A stretch of DNA of 64,000 nt from Pseudomonas sp. GM18 (lineage in GTDB: Bacteria; Pseudomonadota; Gammaproteobacteria; Pseudomonadales; Pseudomonadaceae): positions 1 through 64,000 of the forward strand of contig NZ_AKJT01000044.1 of the NCBI RefSeq assembly GCF_000282195.1. Reading direction: 5' to 3'. Each line of letters begins with the position of its first letter. Positions within the stretch are counted from its first letter, which is position 1. This document shows, piece by piece, positions 1 through 10,836 of this stretch. The position numbers were made by a program, and so were the translations under genes. The notes under the pieces were generated by a model. That model saw nothing but the letters and a program-made list of their open reading frames with translations. It ran no database searches and was not told the origin of the DNA.

Positions 1-21
1 CAGCCTGCGGCAGCTCCTACA
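1..21. repeat. REP-like repeat fragment at the window edge
   Basis: The first 21 bases, read on the minus strand, are TGTAGGAGCTGCCGCAGGCT plus G, a motif that recurs between genes in fluorescent pseudomonads. It is cut by the window edge, so the second arm cannot be seen. It overlaps the last codons of the glycosyltransferase gene that ends at 17. Identification rests on my recollection of this motif. Confidence 0.5.
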
Positions 22-1615
22 AGGGAGGTGTGTGTAGCAATACGAAATCGTTTTTATCGAAACGTCCGCTCAATACTGGCGTCTGGGTACCCAGCGGAGT
101 GCCTTGCAAGGCGTTGTAGTCGCTTCGGTCCATCATCAGCCAGGCCGGCCCGGAGAGGGCTTCCAGTTCCTGTATCGATTCGGTGAACACCGGTTGCAAA
201 TCCTGCTCGATATTGACCATGAACTTGATCGCCTTGGCGTCTTTGCCCATGCCGTGCAGCACTAACGGCGCCGGGGCTTTTTGAACCTCAGCGAACGCGG
301 CTCGGCTGAAGGCTTGTGTGTCGTAAAGCTGACGTTCGACCGGTTCAAACACCAGGATATAAACCGACCACAGCGCCAGGACTGCGCAACAGGCCAGCGC
401 CTCGGCTCGCCAGTGAGCGCGGAACCAAACCGCCAGCGCGATGATTTGCAGGGCCGCAAGCACGATCAATACCGGCACAAACGCAGGTGGTTGTGCTGGC
501 AGACGCCGCTGAACGATCAGCAATGCGACAATCAACACCCCCGGTATCACCAACCAAAGCCCTTGCATCAAACCCCGCAACCAACCGAACACCCGACCCT
601 GCGCCACCTGAAACGGGTACGCCGCAACGATCGCCGCCATGGGCAGCATCGGCAGCAGGTAACGGGCCTTTTTCGCTTGGGGAATCGATAGGCCAATCAT
701 CACGATCAACCCGGCCGCCGTGCAGTATTGCAACAGGCGTAATGCCGGACCTGCCTGCCGTGGATTCGTCAGCCAGACCGCGGCCAATACCAGCAGTGCC
801 AGTGGATAAGCGAGCGCATAGTTGCCAAACGAAGCGGTGAAGTAATACAGCGAACCACTGACGCCCTCACTGCCGTCCATGCGCCCCATGAACTGCATGC
901 GCACCACGTCATGCATGAAGGCTGTTCCACCACTGGCTTCGGCCAGCCACAACAGTGCGCCGACGCACACCACCAGCAACACCGCCGCCAACAGGCCAAA
1001 ACCGAACAACCGCGACCATTGGCGATTGAGCAGGTAGTAGCTGCACAGCATACCGGTGGGGATCACCAGCCCGATCGGCCCTCGAATCCCGAAGCCCAAC
1101 AGCAGCAGTACAAAAATCAGCGGCCACCGACGGGGCATCGCGAAATGATCGGCGGCGTACCCAAGGTAGAACACCGAAAAGGCCACGGCCGCCAGCATCA
1201 GGTCCTGGGACACGGCACGGGTTTCAGTGACAAACATACTGGTGAGCAACATCAACGCGATGCTCAGCAGCGCCCAGCGTGTGGAGCAGGGCGCGAGCAA
1301 CCGGTACATCAACGTGACGATCACCGCGGCGCCGATGGCGCTCGGCAACCAGGCGCTGAGGCTGTTGACCTGCCCGAACGGCAGGGACAGCAACCAGACG
1401 AACAATGTCGACAGCGCCGAGTAATCGGCATAGGGCTGGCCGTAGGTGGTCGGGAAAAACGACGGCCCGTGGCGCAGCATTTCCTGGGCGAACAGCACGA
1501 ACCGCGAATCGAAACCGATCGCCGTTTGCTGATAAGCACCGGCGATGAACAGCATCAGCGTCAGCAGCCCGAACCCTAAGGACTGCCGACGAATGCCGGG
1601 GGATACCGTACTCAC
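17..1615 (-). CDS. family 39 (ArnT-like) glycosyltransferase, last gene of the arn operon
   Basis: This is a polytopic membrane protein of 532 residues with about a dozen hydrophobic segments and a soluble C-terminal tail, resembling family 39 (PMT/ArnT-type) glycosyltransferases that use undecaprenyl-phosphate sugars. An acceptor cannot be predicted. I chose the GTG at 1613-1615 because it forms a GTGA overlap with the ugd stop codon, in line with the ATGA overlaps throughout this operon; an in-frame GTG at 1651 would overlap ugd by 40 bp. Being coupled to ugd implies co-expression with the aminoarabinose pathway, so a role in modifying an envelope glycan is a reasonable inference. The window holds a second ArnT/family 39 pair at 19595-22873. 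Confidence 0.75.
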   Translation of the reverse strand: MSTVSPGIRRQSLGFGLLTLMLFIAGAYQQTAIGFDSRFVLFAQEMLRHGPSFFPTTYGQPYADYSALSTLFVWLLSLPFGQVNSLSAWLPSAIGAAVIVTLMYRLLAPCSTRWALLSIALMLLTSMFVTETRAVSQDLMLAAVAFSVFYLGYAADHFAMPRRWPLIFVLLLLGFGIRGPIGLVIPTGMLCSYYLLNRQWSRLFGFGLLAAVLLVVCVGALLWLAEASGGTAFMHDVVRMQFMGRMDGSEGVSGSLYYFTASFGNYALAYPLALLVLAAVWLTNPRQAGPALRLLQYCTAAGLIVMIGLSIPQAKKARYLLPMLPMAAIVAAYPFQVAQGRVFGWLRGLMQGLWLVIPGVLIVALLIVQRRLPAQPPAFVPVLIVLAALQIIALAVWFRAHWRAEALACCAVLALWSVYILVFEPVERQLYDTQAFSRAAFAEVQKAPAPLVLHGMGKDAKAIKFMVNIEQDLQPVFTESIQELEALSGPAWLMMDRSDYNALQGTPLGTQTPVLSGRFDKNDFVLLHTPPL

Positions 1616-2976
1616 GCGACGACTGAGGCCGCTGGAATCGGTAACTTGCACGATTCACCACGGCCCATCGGGAAGTACAGGAAACCGCTGCGGGCCAGGC
1701 GCTCGGCGTCGTACAGGTTACGTCCGTCGAAAATCACCGGTGCATTCAGACGTTGCTGGATCAGGTCGAAGTCCGGCGCCTTGAACTGCTGCCATTCGGT
1801 GCAGATGATCAACGCGTCGGCTCCTGCAAGCACCGATTCCGGCGTGCCCATGAGCATCAGCTTCGGTTCGTCAGGATAAAGTTGTTGGGTTTCCTGCATG
1901 GCTTCCGGGTCGAACGCGCGAACATTGGCCCCCGCGGCCCACAACGATTCCAGCAGCACCCGGCTCGGCGCATCGCGCATGTCGTCGGTGTTGGGCTTGA
2001 AGGCCAGGCCCCACACGGCGAAGGTCTTGTCGCGCAAATCACCCTTGTAGAAGGCGTTGATGCGTTCGAACAGTTTGTGTTTCTGCCGCTGGTTGATGGC
2101 TTCCACCGCTTGCAGCAGGTCGCTGTTGCAATGGGCTTCTTCGGCACTGTGAATCAGTGCGCGCATGTCCTTGGGGAAACACGAGCCGCCGTAACCGCAG
2201 CCGGGATAGATGAAGTGGTAACCGATTCGCGAATCGGCACCGATGCCCAACCGTACCGATTCGATGTCGGCACCCAGGTGTTCGGCCAGTTCGGCGATCT
2301 GGTTGATGAAGCTGATTTTGGTCGCCAGCATGCAGTTGGCGGCGTATTTGGTCAGCTCGGCGCTGCGCAGGTCCATGAACATGACGCGGTCATGGTTGCG
2401 GTTGAACGGTGCATAGAGGTCGCGCATCACGTCGCGCACTTCATCGCCTTCACAGCCAATGATGATGCGGTCCGGGCGCCGGCAATCGGCTACAGCCGAG
2501 CCTTCTTTCAAAAACTCCGGGTTGGAAACGATATCGAACTGCAACTGCCGGCCGGCCTTGAGCAGGTAGTTTTCGATGTGGGCGCGCAGCGTATCGCCAG
2601 TGCCCACCGGCACCGTGGATTTCTCCACCAGGATCACCGGCTGTTCACGATGACGCGCCACCGCTTCACCCACCGACAACACGTATTGCAGATCCGCCGA
2701 ACCATCCTCCCGGGACGGCGTACCAACAGCGATGAACAGCACCTGGCCATGTTGCACCGCGAATTTTTCGTCCGAGGTGAAGTGCAGCCGCTTGGCGTCC
2801 AGGCTTTCACGCACCAGGCTGGCCAGCCCCGGCTCGAAGATGCTGACGTGGCCTTGTTGCAGTAACGCAACTTTTTTCTCGTCAATGTCCATACACACTA
2901 CGTCGTGGCCGACTTCAGCCAGGACGGCGGCTTGCACCAGACCAACGTAACCGCTACCAAATACACTGATTTTCAT
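1612..2976 (-). CDS. ugd: UDP-glucose 6-dehydrogenase
   Basis: The enzyme oxidises UDP-glucose to UDP-glucuronate with two NAD+, supplying the substrate of ArnA. It has 454 residues, the usual length. The N-terminal Rossmann motif GSGYVG is at residues 7-12, the [10 protein letters not shown] segment is near 152-161, and the catalytic cysteine is C266 in [10 protein letters not shown]. The start ATG overlaps the arnF stop by 4 bp and the stop overlaps the following glycosyltransferase start by 4 bp. Placement of ugd inside the arn operon, rather than at a separate locus, is typical of pseudomonads and makes UDP-glucuronate supply scale with aminoarabinose synthesis. Confidence 0.95.
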   Translation of the reverse strand: MKISVFGSGYVGLVQAAVLAEVGHDVVCMDIDEKKVALLQQGHVSIFEPGLASLVRESLDAKRLHFTSDEKFAVQHGQVLFIAVGTPSREDGSADLQYVLSVGEAVARHREQPVILVEKSTVPVGTGDTLRAHIENYLLKAGRQLQFDIVSNPEFLKEGSAVADCRRPDRIIIGCEGDEVRDVMRDLYAPFNRNHDRVMFMDLRSAELTKYAANCMLATKISFINQIAELAEHLGADIESVRLGIGADSRIGYHFIYPGCGYGGSCFPKDMRALIHSAEEAHCNSDLLQAVEAINQRQKHKLFERINAFYKGDLRDKTFAVWGLAFKPNTDDMRDAPSRVLLESLWAAGANVRAFDPEAMQETQQLYPDEPKLMLMGTPESVLAGADALIICTEWQQFKAPDFDLIQQRLNAPVIFDGRNLYDAERLARSGFLYFPMGRGESCKLPIPAASVVA

Positions 2977-3386
2977 GATGCACTCCTAAGTTCGGGCGCG
3001 CGAGCAGGTCGAGAATTAATAGTAATGACACCCAGGATGACCAACGCCACTCCCAGGGTTTTTGAAAGGCTGAAGGATTCGTTGAACAGCGGCAGGCTGG
3101 CGGCCAGCACATACACCAGCGCGTAGCCGATGCTCAGCAGCGAATAGGCCCGGCCCAGGGGCACATCCCGCAGGGCGGCAAGCCAGGTGAGCATCGACGC
3201 GGCATAGGCGAGGATGGCGGTCAGCACGACAATCACAGCGGACACATCGACGCTGCCGCTGCTCAAGGCCGCTAACCACTGTTCGGGACGCGGCAAGCGA
3301 ATCATGCTCCAGCGCATGCCCAGCTGCGCGGCGGTGCCGAACAGCACGCTGCCCATGGCGAAAGCGATTCCGCGACGCAGGCTCAT
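2973..3386 (-). CDS. arnF: aminoarabinose-phosphoundecaprenol flippase subunit ArnF
   Basis: This small inner-membrane protein (137 residues) has four hydrophobic segments of the small multidrug resistance/EamA type. ArnE and ArnF together are thought to flip undecaprenyl-phosphate-L-Ara4N to the periplasmic face, where ArnT uses it. Assignment rests on size, topology, the [18 protein letters not shown] segment and position directly after arnE, with a 4-bp overlap on both sides. ArnE and ArnF are distinguished mainly by order and length. Confidence 0.9.
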   Translation of the reverse strand: MSLRRGIAFAMGSVLFGTAAQLGMRWSMIRLPRPEQWLAALSSGSVDVSAVIVVLTAILAYAASMLTWLAALRDVPLGRAYSLLSIGYALVYVLAASLPLFNESFSLSKTLGVALVILGVITINSRPARAPELRSAS

Positions 3387-3727
3387 GCGTGTTGCCCCAG
3401 CAGCGCCACGCCACCGATCACCAGTGCCACGCCCAACCAGTGACGGCGGTCGATGACTTCGTGAAAGATGAAACGGGCGACCAGTGTGATCAGCACGAAA
3501 TTAAGGCTGAGCATGGGATAGGCGATACCGACTTCGAGACGCTGCAATACCAGCAGCCAGACCAGCAAGCCCAGCCCCAGAGAGACGAGCGCCAGCCACA
3601 GCCAGGGTGAACGCAGTTTCTGGCCCCAGCCCGAGGTCTTGCCACGCCAGCTTTCCACGGCGTACTTCTGGGCGATCTGGCCAAGGCAAGTCAGCAGGCA
3701 GGCGATCAGTAGCAGCAACAGGCTCAT
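3383..3727 (-). CDS. arnE: aminoarabinose-phosphoundecaprenol flippase subunit ArnE
   Basis: This four-helix small membrane protein of 114 residues belongs to the EamA/SMR-like fold and is the partner of ArnF in flipping undecaprenyl-phosphate-L-Ara4N. Motifs include an N-terminal helix ending [11 protein letters not shown] and the [19 protein letters not shown] segment that carries the conserved helix 3. The start overlaps the arnT stop by 4 bp and the stop overlaps arnF by 4 bp. Confidence 0.9.
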   Translation of the reverse strand: MSLLLLLIACLLTCLGQIAQKYAVESWRGKTSGWGQKLRSPWLWLALVSLGLGLLVWLLVLQRLEVGIAYPMLSLNFVLITLVARFIFHEVIDRRHWLGVALVIGGVALLGQHA

Positions 3728-5379
3728 GACGCGTCCTGAGGGAAGATCAGAATCACCAGGTTGCCTTGTTCATAACGTTTGCCATCCTTGGGCAGCAGTT
3801 CGATTTCTTGCAGTTCGTCATCCCCTTTGACCCGCATCACCACCCCGACCGAACCACTTTGGCGCGCTTCGCGCATCCACTGTTGCACGTGCTCGAGGTC
3901 GACCCGCTGCTGCATTGCATCGGGATCAGGATAGTCAAGGCCGTATTTCAATTCGCCTATCGTGTTGTACAACGCCACCTCAGGGCGTTTCAAGCGCCAG
4001 GCCAGGGCCGAGGCAGCGCCCAGGTCGTTGCTCAACAGCTTGTCGGTTTGCGCCAGTTCCGGGGCGTGCTGGAGGATGAACTGGTCGGGCATCTTGTTCG
4101 CCACCACCGAATCCGGCATGCCGGCCGGCAGCACGCCGATCAGCAGCAAACTGCCGAAGGCCGGTGCCGCCCAGCATTGCAAGGGGCGGAAGGCCTGCAG
4201 CAGGTTGGCCATGATCCAGCCGATCAACCCGATGAACACCAATACCAGGTTGTGCAGTTCGTGGGTGTACAGCGGCTTTTTCAGTTGCAGGTAGACCAGC
4301 GCAATCAGGACGATCAGGCCGAGCGTCATGTTCAGCAGGCCATTGATTCCCAGCACCCGGCCCTGTTCCAGCTTCAGTCGGTCCGCCAGGGTATGACCCA
4401 ACAACAACGCCAGAGGCAGCAGGCAGGGCATGATGTAGGTCGGCAGCTTGCCGTTGCTCAGGCTGAAAAACAGCAAGGGCATCAGCAACCACAGCAGCAG
4501 GAAAGCGATGTTGGTTTGACGCCGGGTCTGCCAGGCCTGTTTCAGCGCCGATGGCAGCAACGCCGCCCATGGCAGACTGAACGCCACCAGTAGCGGCAGG
4601 TAGAACCACCATGGCGCATCGTGCTGGGCATCATCCCCGGCGAACCGGCGAATGTGTTCGTGCCAGAAGAAGAACCGCCAATAATCGGGTTCCTGTGCGT
4701 GCACCGCCAAGGCCCAAGGCAGACTCACCGCGATGGCCACGACAATTGCCACCGGGCCGTAAGTCAGCAGTTCCCGCCAGCGTTTCTGCCAAAGCACCCA
4801 GGGCAGGGCGATCAAAACCGGCAACGCCCAGGCGAGGAAGCCCTTGGTCATGAAACCCATGCCGCAGGCCAGCCCCAGTACTGTCCAGCCGAGCAGACGC
4901 TGACCACGGCTGGTGCTGTCGAACGCAAACCACAAAGCCACCAGGCTCAGGTTGACCCAGAAGGTGAATTGCGGATCGAGGTTGGCGTAGCCGGCTTGCC
5001 CGGCGATGATCGCAAAACTCATGTACAGCAGCGCGCAGGCAAAACTCTTGCGCGGCTCGTTCCACAGCCGGCGGGCGATCAGATAACACAGCAAAACGCT
5101 CAGTCCGGTGCTCAGCACCGAGGCGATACGCACGCCAAACAGATTGTCGCCAAACAGCGCCTGGCCGATGGCGATCATCCAGTAGCCCGCAATGGGCTTT
5201 TCGAAGTAGCGCAGGCTCATGAAGTGCGGCGACACCCAGTTACCGGTCAGGAGCATGTCCTGGCTGATCTGGGCGTAACGGGTTTCGTCGGGAATCCATA
5301 GGCCGTGAGTGCCCAGTGGCAACAAGTACGCCAGCGCCAGAACGACCAGTAATAACGGCAATGCCCAGGGTTTGCTCAT
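3724..5379 (-). CDS. arnT: lipid A 4-amino-4-deoxy-L-arabinose transferase (first copy)
   Basis: ArnT moves L-Ara4N from undecaprenyl phosphate to lipid A phosphates at the periplasmic face of the inner membrane, giving resistance to polymyxin and cationic peptides. The protein has 551 residues, a multi-pass N-terminal domain and a C-terminal periplasmic domain, normal for the family. The first periplasmic loop carries the conserved DETRYAQI and [11 protein letters not shown] motifs. A close paralogue lies at 21152-22873; the N-terminal 140 residues of the two are nearly superimposable, which points to duplication. The start overlaps arnD by 4 bp. Confidence 0.95.
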   Translation of the reverse strand: MSKPWALPLLLVVLALAYLLPLGTHGLWIPDETRYAQISQDMLLTGNWVSPHFMSLRYFEKPIAGYWMIAIGQALFGDNLFGVRIASVLSTGLSVLLCYLIARRLWNEPRKSFACALLYMSFAIIAGQAGYANLDPQFTFWVNLSLVALWFAFDSTSRGQRLLGWTVLGLACGMGFMTKGFLAWALPVLIALPWVLWQKRWRELLTYGPVAIVVAIAVSLPWALAVHAQEPDYWRFFFWHEHIRRFAGDDAQHDAPWWFYLPLLVAFSLPWAALLPSALKQAWQTRRQTNIAFLLLWLLMPLLFFSLSNGKLPTYIMPCLLPLALLLGHTLADRLKLEQGRVLGINGLLNMTLGLIVLIALVYLQLKKPLYTHELHNLVLVFIGLIGWIMANLLQAFRPLQCWAAPAFGSLLLIGVLPAGMPDSVVANKMPDQFILQHAPELAQTDKLLSNDLGAASALAWRLKRPEVALYNTIGELKYGLDYPDPDAMQQRVDLEHVQQWMREARQSGSVGVVMRVKGDDELQEIELLPKDGKRYEQGNLVILIFPQDAS

Positions 5380-6263
5380 GCGCCTTGAACCCCTAGCCAG
5401 CCTTCGCGACCCTCAAGAGTGCCGCGTACGACCCGGCCCTTTGGCAAGATGGCGGGGGCGTCGGGAAGCAAATTGCCCAAGGGCTGGAAATGAATATCAC
5501 GTTGGCGAGCATCGGCCAGTAATTGGCGAAAATCGTTGGCCATCAGAATCCCTTCTACTTCGGCATGGACAGTGTAGACATTGAGTTTTTGCGGGGAGAA
5601 CCGCTCAAGAATAAAGGTGTTGAAGTCTTTGGCTGCGACGGTCGGGCCGACCACTTCGTCGAAGGTCGGCAGGTCCACCGGAATCTGCGGTGCCCCCAGA
5701 CTACCATTGGTCAGGATCGGCTGGAACAGGTGCTGGCCTCGACAATCGCTGTTGTAGCGAAAGCCGAAACCTTGCTTGGCTTCGATCACACGCTCATCCG
5801 CCCGCCAACCGGCGGACGCCGAGCATTCGACTTTTTGCCCGAGGATGTCACTGAGGCTGTCGACGCCACGACGGATCTGCTCGATCAGTTGCGCTTGGCT
5901 CCAGCGTCCGGCATTGGCCTGCCAAGCGTGGTGATCCCAGGCGTGCAGGCCGACTTCATGCCCGGCCGCCTGCGCCTGACGCATCAGGTGCCCGAGGTCG
6001 CGACCGATCGGTTTGCCCGGCCACGCGGTGCCGGCCAGCAAAATGTCCCAGCCATACAGACCGGCAGCGTTGGAACGAAGCATCTTCCAGAGAAACTGCG
6101 GACGGATCAGGCGCCACAAGTGGCGCCCCATGTTGTCTGGCCCGACGCTGAAGAAAAACGTCGCCTTGACCTGTGCTTCATCGAGCATCTCGAGTAACCG
6201 CGGCACCCCTTCACGGGTGCCTCGGTAAGTGTCGACATCGATTCGAAGGCCTGCCTGCATCAA
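5376..6263 (-). CDS. arnD: 4-deoxy-4-formamido-L-arabinose-phosphoundecaprenol deformylase ArnD
   Basis: ArnD removes the formyl group from undecaprenyl-phosphate-L-Ara4FN before flipping. At 295 residues it has a NodB-type polysaccharide deacetylase domain: the N-terminal RIDVDT supplies the catalytic aspartate pair, and HAWDHHAWQ near residue 134 supplies metal-binding histidines. It overlaps arnA and arnT by 4 bp each. Confidence 0.94.
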   Translation of the reverse strand: MMQAGLRIDVDTYRGTREGVPRLLEMLDEAQVKATFFFSVGPDNMGRHLWRLIRPQFLWKMLRSNAAGLYGWDILLAGTAWPGKPIGRDLGHLMRQAQAAGHEVGLHAWDHHAWQANAGRWSQAQLIEQIRRGVDSLSDILGQKVECSASAGWRADERVIEAKQGFGFRYNSDCRGQHLFQPILTNGSLGAPQIPVDLPTFDEVVGPTVAAKDFNTFILERFSPQKLNVYTVHAEVEGILMANDFRQLLADARQRDIHFQPLGNLLPDAPAILPKGRVVRGTLEGREGWLGVQGA

Positions 6264-8254
6264 CGTTTTTTGTCCGCGATTTCGAGCATGGCTTCACGCA
6301 GGAAGAAGTCCAGCGTGTTGCCGATGGTTTCCTTCATCTCCACGGTTGGAGCCCAGTCAAGCAGACGCTTGGCGTTGGCGATGCTCGGTTTGCGGTGAGA
6401 CACGTCCTGATAGCCGGTGCCGTAGAAGGCCTTGCTTTCGATATCGCGGAAACCGGCAAATGGCGGGAAGTTGTCGCGTAGCGGGTGAGCTTCGAACTGA
6501 CGCAGCAATTCTTCGCCCAACTGCCGAATGCTGGCTTCGTTGTCCGGATTGCCAATGTTGATGATCTGGCCGTTACAGGCATCGTTGTCATTGTCGATGA
6601 TCCGCGCCAGGGCTTCGACGCCATCGGCGATGTCGGTGAAGCAGCGCTTTTGCTCGCCGCCGTCGAACAGGCGAATCGGCGTGCCTTCCACCAGGTTCAG
6701 GATCAACTGGGTAATGGCCCGGGAACTGCCGATACGCGCTGAGTCCAGACGGTCCAGGCGTGGGCCCATCCAGTTGAAAGGGCGGAACAGGGTGAAGTTC
6801 AGGCCTTTCTGGCCGTAAGCCCAGATTACTCGATCAAGCAGCTGCTTGGAGATCGAGTAGATCCAGCGTTGCTTGTTGATCGGCCCAACCACCAGGTTGG
6901 AGCTGTCTTCGTCGAAGTTGGCGTCCTGGCACATGCCATAGACTTCGGAGGTCGACGGGAAGATCACGCGCTTGTTGTATTTGACGCAGTAGCGAACCAG
7001 TTTCAGGTTCTCTTCGAAGTCCAGTTCGAACACACGCAGCGGATTGCGGGTGTATTCGATCGGCGTGGCGATCGCCACCAGCGGCAGGACCACGTCGCAT
7101 TTCTTGATGTGGTACTCGATCCACTCCGAGTGGATGCTGATGTCACCTTCGACGAAGTGGAAATTCGGATGGCTGCGCAGGCGCTCGATGGCGTCCGAGC
7201 CGATGTCCAGGCCGTAGACTTCATAGCGATCGTCACGCAGCAGACGCTCGGACAGGTGATTGCCGATGAACCCGTTGACGCCAAGGATCAGCACTCGGGT
7301 GCGACGCGGTGCACGGCCCGATTCGGCGCCCCGCAGCACAGAACCGTCGACCAGCCCCAACTCGTTGGCCAGTTGCGGGCCACTGAGGTACAGGCCGCTG
7401 TCGTTGCGCTGGCCGGCGTTGACCACCAGCGAGTCTTCGCCGCAGGCGATTCGCAGCGGATCGACGCTGATGACCCGGCCCGGTGCCTGGCCTTCGTTGC
7501 CCTTGACGACATCCGCGCTCCAGACAATCAACTTGTGCTCGCCCACGGCACAGAACGCGCCCGGGTAAGGCTGGGTCACGGCGCGGACCAGATTGAACAG
7601 TTCTTCGGCCGGTTTGCTCCAGACCAGTTTGCCGTCCGCCGGGGTACGACGGCCAAACACTGTGGCTTTGGATTCGTCCTGCGGAGTTTCGCTGATTTTG
7701 CCTTGAAGCAGTGCAGGCAAGGTGTCGCGCAGCAGATCGCTGGCGGCCTGGCGCAATTTACCGTGCAAGGTCAGCGCGGTGTCGGTGCGCTCGATCGCCA
7801 CCCGTTGCTGGGCGGTGATTGCGCCGGCATCGGCACGTTTGACCATGCGGTGCAGGGTCACGCCGGTCTCGGTTTCACCGTTGACCAGTACCCAGTTGGC
7901 CGGTGCGCGACCACGGTAGCGAGGCAGCAACGAGCCGTGCAGGTTAAAGGCGCCTTTGCTGGCGGTGGCCAGCAGTGGTTCGCTCAGCAGGTTGCGGTAG
8001 TAGAACGAAAACAGGTACTCGGGGTTGAGTTTGCTGATGCGCTCGATCCACAGCGGGTGGTTGGCGTCTTCCGGGGCGTGCACCGGGATGCCTTTGCGGG
8101 CGCACAGTTGCGCAACCGAGCCATAGAACGCATTTTCCTTCGGGTCATCGGGATGGGTGAACACGGCTGCAATCTCGAAACCGCTGGCAAGCAGGGATTC
8201 GATGCCGGCACAGCCAATATCGTGATAAGCGAAGACAACAGCTTTTGCACTCAT
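6260..8254 (-). CDS. arnA: bifunctional UDP-glucuronate decarboxylase / UDP-Ara4N formyltransferase ArnA
   Basis: The 664-residue protein has two domains. The N-terminal formyltransferase shows the catalytic N104, H106 and D142 in [13 protein letters not shown] and KRADAGAI. The C-terminal short-chain dehydrogenase domain begins near residue 320 with [10 protein letters not shown] and has the STSEVYG and YSISK (Tyr-Lys pair) motifs; it oxidatively decarboxylates UDP-glucuronate. Both activities are cytoplasmic. All key residues look intact. The stop overlaps arnD and the start overlaps the arnC stop by 4 bp. Confidence 0.96.
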   Translation of the reverse strand: MSAKAVVFAYHDIGCAGIESLLASGFEIAAVFTHPDDPKENAFYGSVAQLCARKGIPVHAPEDANHPLWIERISKLNPEYLFSFYYRNLLSEPLLATASKGAFNLHGSLLPRYRGRAPANWVLVNGETETGVTLHRMVKRADAGAITAQQRVAIERTDTALTLHGKLRQAASDLLRDTLPALLQGKISETPQDESKATVFGRRTPADGKLVWSKPAEELFNLVRAVTQPYPGAFCAVGEHKLIVWSADVVKGNEGQAPGRVISVDPLRIACGEDSLVVNAGQRNDSGLYLSGPQLANELGLVDGSVLRGAESGRAPRRTRVLILGVNGFIGNHLSERLLRDDRYEVYGLDIGSDAIERLRSHPNFHFVEGDISIHSEWIEYHIKKCDVVLPLVAIATPIEYTRNPLRVFELDFEENLKLVRYCVKYNKRVIFPSTSEVYGMCQDANFDEDSSNLVVGPINKQRWIYSISKQLLDRVIWAYGQKGLNFTLFRPFNWMGPRLDRLDSARIGSSRAITQLILNLVEGTPIRLFDGGEQKRCFTDIADGVEALARIIDNDNDACNGQIINIGNPDNEASIRQLGEELLRQFEAHPLRDNFPPFAGFRDIESKAFYGTGYQDVSHRKPSIANAKRLLDWAPTVEMKETIGNTLDFFLREAMLEIADKKR

Positions 8255-9270
8255 GAGAGAACCTGATCTGAAGAAGTGGAAGTGAGACCGTCAACGGTGA
8301 CAACGGGGGCTGGAGCGGAGGGGGTGCTGCGCAAAATCTTTTCGATAAAGAACCGTGGACGCGCCCGGACATCGCTGTACATGCGGCCCAGGTACTCGCC
8401 CAACAGGCCCATGCCAATGAATTGGCCACCGGTGAACACGAACAGCACGGCGAACAGGACGAATGTACCGCCGCCGGCCCAACCGGCACCGAAAACCATG
8501 CGCAGCACAATCAACGCGATGGCGAACAGCACGCCGAGCGCCGCCATGCCGAAGCCGACGATGCTCAGTAATCGCAGCGGTGTGGTCGTCATGCAGGTGA
8601 CCAGATCGAACATGAGGTTGATCAGGCGCATCGGGCTGTATTTGGATTCGCCGTGTTCGCGTTCGGCGTGAGTCACCAGAATTTCCGTGGTGTGCCGGGC
8701 GAAGCTGTTGGCCAGGATCGGGATGAAGGTGCTGCGTTCGCGGCAGGCGAGCATGGCGTCGACGATGGTCCGGCGATAGGCGCGCAGCATGCAGCCGTAG
8801 TCGCTCATGGCAACGCCGGTGGAGCGTTGCACGGCGAGGTTGATCAGCTTCGACGGCCAGCGACGCAAGGCCGAGTCCTGACGGTTGTTGCGCACAGTGG
8901 CGACCACGTCATAGCCCAGTTCGGCCTGGGCCACCAGCCGCGGGATTTCTTCCGGCGGGTTTTGCAGGTCGGCGTCGAGGGTGATCACCACATCGCCCTT
9001 GCACTGTTCGAACCCGGCCATGATCGCCGCATGCTGGCCATAGTTGCGGTTGAGAATGACCGCCACCACCGGGCTGCAGTCACGACTGGCGGCCTCTTCG
9101 AGGATTTGCGCCGAGTTGTCGCGGCTGCCGTCGTCGACCAACACAATTTCGTAGTCATGGTGCAGTTGCTGGCACGCCGCTTCGGTGCGCCTGAGCAACT
9201 CGGGCAGGCTGTCCTGCTCGTTGTAGACCGGGATGACGATTGATACGCAACGGATCGGATAAGGTTTCAC
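8251..9270 (-). CDS. arnC: undecaprenyl-phosphate 4-deoxy-4-formamido-L-arabinose transferase ArnC
   Basis: This family 2 glycosyltransferase of 339 residues attaches L-Ara4FN to undecaprenyl phosphate on the cytoplasmic face. The catalytic domain shows [11 protein letters not shown] near the N terminus, the DDGSRDNS nucleotide-binding motif and the [13 protein letters not shown] metal-binding motif near residue 100. Two C-terminal membrane helices (about 235-300) anchor it. It overlaps arnB and arnA by 4 bp. Confidence 0.95.
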   Translation of the reverse strand: MKPYPIRCVSIVIPVYNEQDSLPELLRRTEAACQQLHHDYEIVLVDDGSRDNSAQILEEAASRDCSPVVAVILNRNYGQHAAIMAGFEQCKGDVVITLDADLQNPPEEIPRLVAQAELGYDVVATVRNNRQDSALRRWPSKLINLAVQRSTGVAMSDYGCMLRAYRRTIVDAMLACRERSTFIPILANSFARHTTEILVTHAEREHGESKYSPMRLINLMFDLVTCMTTTPLRLLSIVGFGMAALGVLFAIALIVLRMVFGAGWAGGGTFVLFAVLFVFTGGQFIGMGLLGEYLGRMYSDVRARPRFFIEKILRSTPSAPAPVVTVDGLTSTSSDQVLS

Positions 9271-10415
9271 AGGCTTCTGTCCAGTGTTTTTTCAATGGCG
9301 CCGACGACACGATCGACATCATCGGTGGTCATGTCGGGGAACAACGGGATCGAACACAGCCGCGCCGAGTTCCATTCGGTGTTGGGCAGGTAGATGTTGG
9401 GGAAACGCTGCCGGTAGTAAGTGTGCAGGTGGGTGGCGATGAAGTGAATACCTGTGCCGATGTTCTGTTCCTGCAACGCCTTCATGAACGCCTCGCGATC
9501 CAGCCCGCAACGTTCGGCGTCGATGCGCAGGATGAACAGATGCCAGGCGTGCTGTTGCGCATGGGCCGGAATGGCCAGTGGTTGCACCGGCAGGCCTTCA
9601 AGGCGTTGCAGGTAGGTCTGGGCCAGCTCTGTGCGCTTGGCGTTGATCGCGTCCAGGCGTTCCAGCTGCACCAGGGCGATGGCGGCATTGATGTCGGCCA
9701 GGTTGTACTTGAAGCCGGGCTCGATCACCTGGGCCTGGGGTTTGCGGCCGTGGGTGAGTCGGTCGTAGGCGTCGACGCCCAGGCCATGGAACTTGAGCAT
9801 GCGTACCCGATTGGCCAGGGCTTCATCGTCGCTGACGAACATCGCGCCCTCGGCGCAGGTCATGTTCTTGATCGCGTGGAACGAAAAGATCGCCGTGCCT
9901 TGAGCGCCGACATGCCGACCTTTATAGAAAGTGCCCGCCGCGTGAGCCGCGTCTTCGATGACGGCGATGCCATGTTTGTCGGCCAGATCGTAGAGTGGAT
10001 CGAGGTCGAATGCCGCGCCGGCGTAATGCACCGGAATGATTGCCTTGGTGCGAGGCGTGATCGCCGCTTCGATGCTCGCCAGGTCGCTCATCAACGTGTC
10101 GCGGTCAACGTCGACGAACACCGGCGTCGCACCGAGCAGGCAGATCATGTTGGCGGTCGACACCCAGGTCTGCGACGGTGTGATGACTTCGTCGCCGGGA
10201 CCAATGCCCAATGCCAGTAACGTGATATGCATGCCACCGGTGGCCGAGGACAATGCAACGGCATGCCGACAGCCGACATAGTTGGCGAAGTGTTCTTCCA
10301 GTTGCTGGTTTTTCGGCCCGGTAGTGATCCAGCCAGAGCGCAGTACTTGCTCTACCGCAGCAATTTCTTCGTCGCCGATACTAGGGCGAGAGAAGGGGAG
10401 AAACGCCTGACTCAT
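9267..10415 (-). CDS. arnB: UDP-4-amino-4-deoxy-L-arabinose aminotransferase ArnB
   Basis: This PLP enzyme (382 residues, DegT/DnrJ/EryC1 family) transfers an amino group from glutamate to UDP-4-ketopentose. The Schiff-base lysine is K183 in SFHAIKN, and the EDAAHAAG motif lies about 25 residues earlier. I chose the ATG at 10413-10415, preceded by GAGGTG, rather than the in-frame GTG at 10421, which would itself lie inside that ribosome binding site. It is the first gene of the operon, so the promoter must lie in 10416-10836. Confidence 0.95.
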   Translation of the reverse strand: MSQAFLPFSRPSIGDEEIAAVEQVLRSGWITTGPKNQQLEEHFANYVGCRHAVALSSATGGMHITLLALGIGPGDEVITPSQTWVSTANMICLLGATPVFVDVDRDTLMSDLASIEAAITPRTKAIIPVHYAGAAFDLDPLYDLADKHGIAVIEDAAHAAGTFYKGRHVGAQGTAIFSFHAIKNMTCAEGAMFVSDDEALANRVRMLKFHGLGVDAYDRLTHGRKPQAQVIEPGFKYNLADINAAIALVQLERLDAINAKRTELAQTYLQRLEGLPVQPLAIPAHAQQHAWHLFILRIDAERCGLDREAFMKALQEQNIGTGIHFIATHLHTYYRQRFPNIYLPNTEWNSARLCSIPLFPDMTTDDVDRVVGAIEKTLDRSL

Positions 10416-10836
10416 GGGCACCTCGGAACTGAAAAAAAAATTAGACTATCAGGCTTGAGCGTTGGATCCAACACCAGCGTAGACGCCAAAATAAAAGCTG
10501 CATCAAGCAGTTGCCAGAAATTTGTGACAAATTACGTTGATTGAGTTTGCTCGTCGTGACCGGCAGGCTGGACGCTATCAAGACGCCATCTCGTATCCGT
10601 TGAGGTTAAGCGCGATTTTGTGAAAGGAACATGAAAACCCGGTAGGCGATTCGTTTATTTGAAACCCATACAGGCACGGTTCAGGCTTCTGCCGCTCATC
10701 GCACTTTTTTTGCAGGAAAAGGCGTACAGAAGTGTCCGCCTTAATGGACTTGTGCTGCATTGCTTAGTTGTTTTTTTGAATTGTTATATTCAGGGCGATT
10801 TCGTTTGATTGACTGACCTGTTACCGATTCAAAAGC
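10416..10836 (-). promoter_or_regulatory. arn operon upstream region
   Basis: This 421-bp stretch between arnB and the end of the ABC ATPase gene is clearly more AT-rich than its surroundings and must carry the arn promoter, read on the minus strand. In pseudomonads arn is controlled by PmrAB, PhoPQ and related two-component systems. I looked for tandem PhoP-type (TGTTTA) or PmrA-type (CTTAAT) half-sites with 5-bp spacing and found none I would defend. A 60-codon minus-strand frame at 10578-10760 lacks a ribosome binding site and is not called. Confidence 0.5.

Noticed and set aside
6869..8266. 465-codon frame antisense to arnA
   Set aside because: Shadow frame over a fully recognisable arnA.
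10578..10760. 60-codon minus-strand frame upstream of arnB
   Set aside because: No ribosome binding site and unusual Lys/Cys/Phe-rich composition in AT-rich DNA; it lies where the arn promoter must be.
10416..10836. PhoP or PmrA tandem half-sites before arnB
   Set aside because: Expected from known regulation, but no pair with correct spacing was found.
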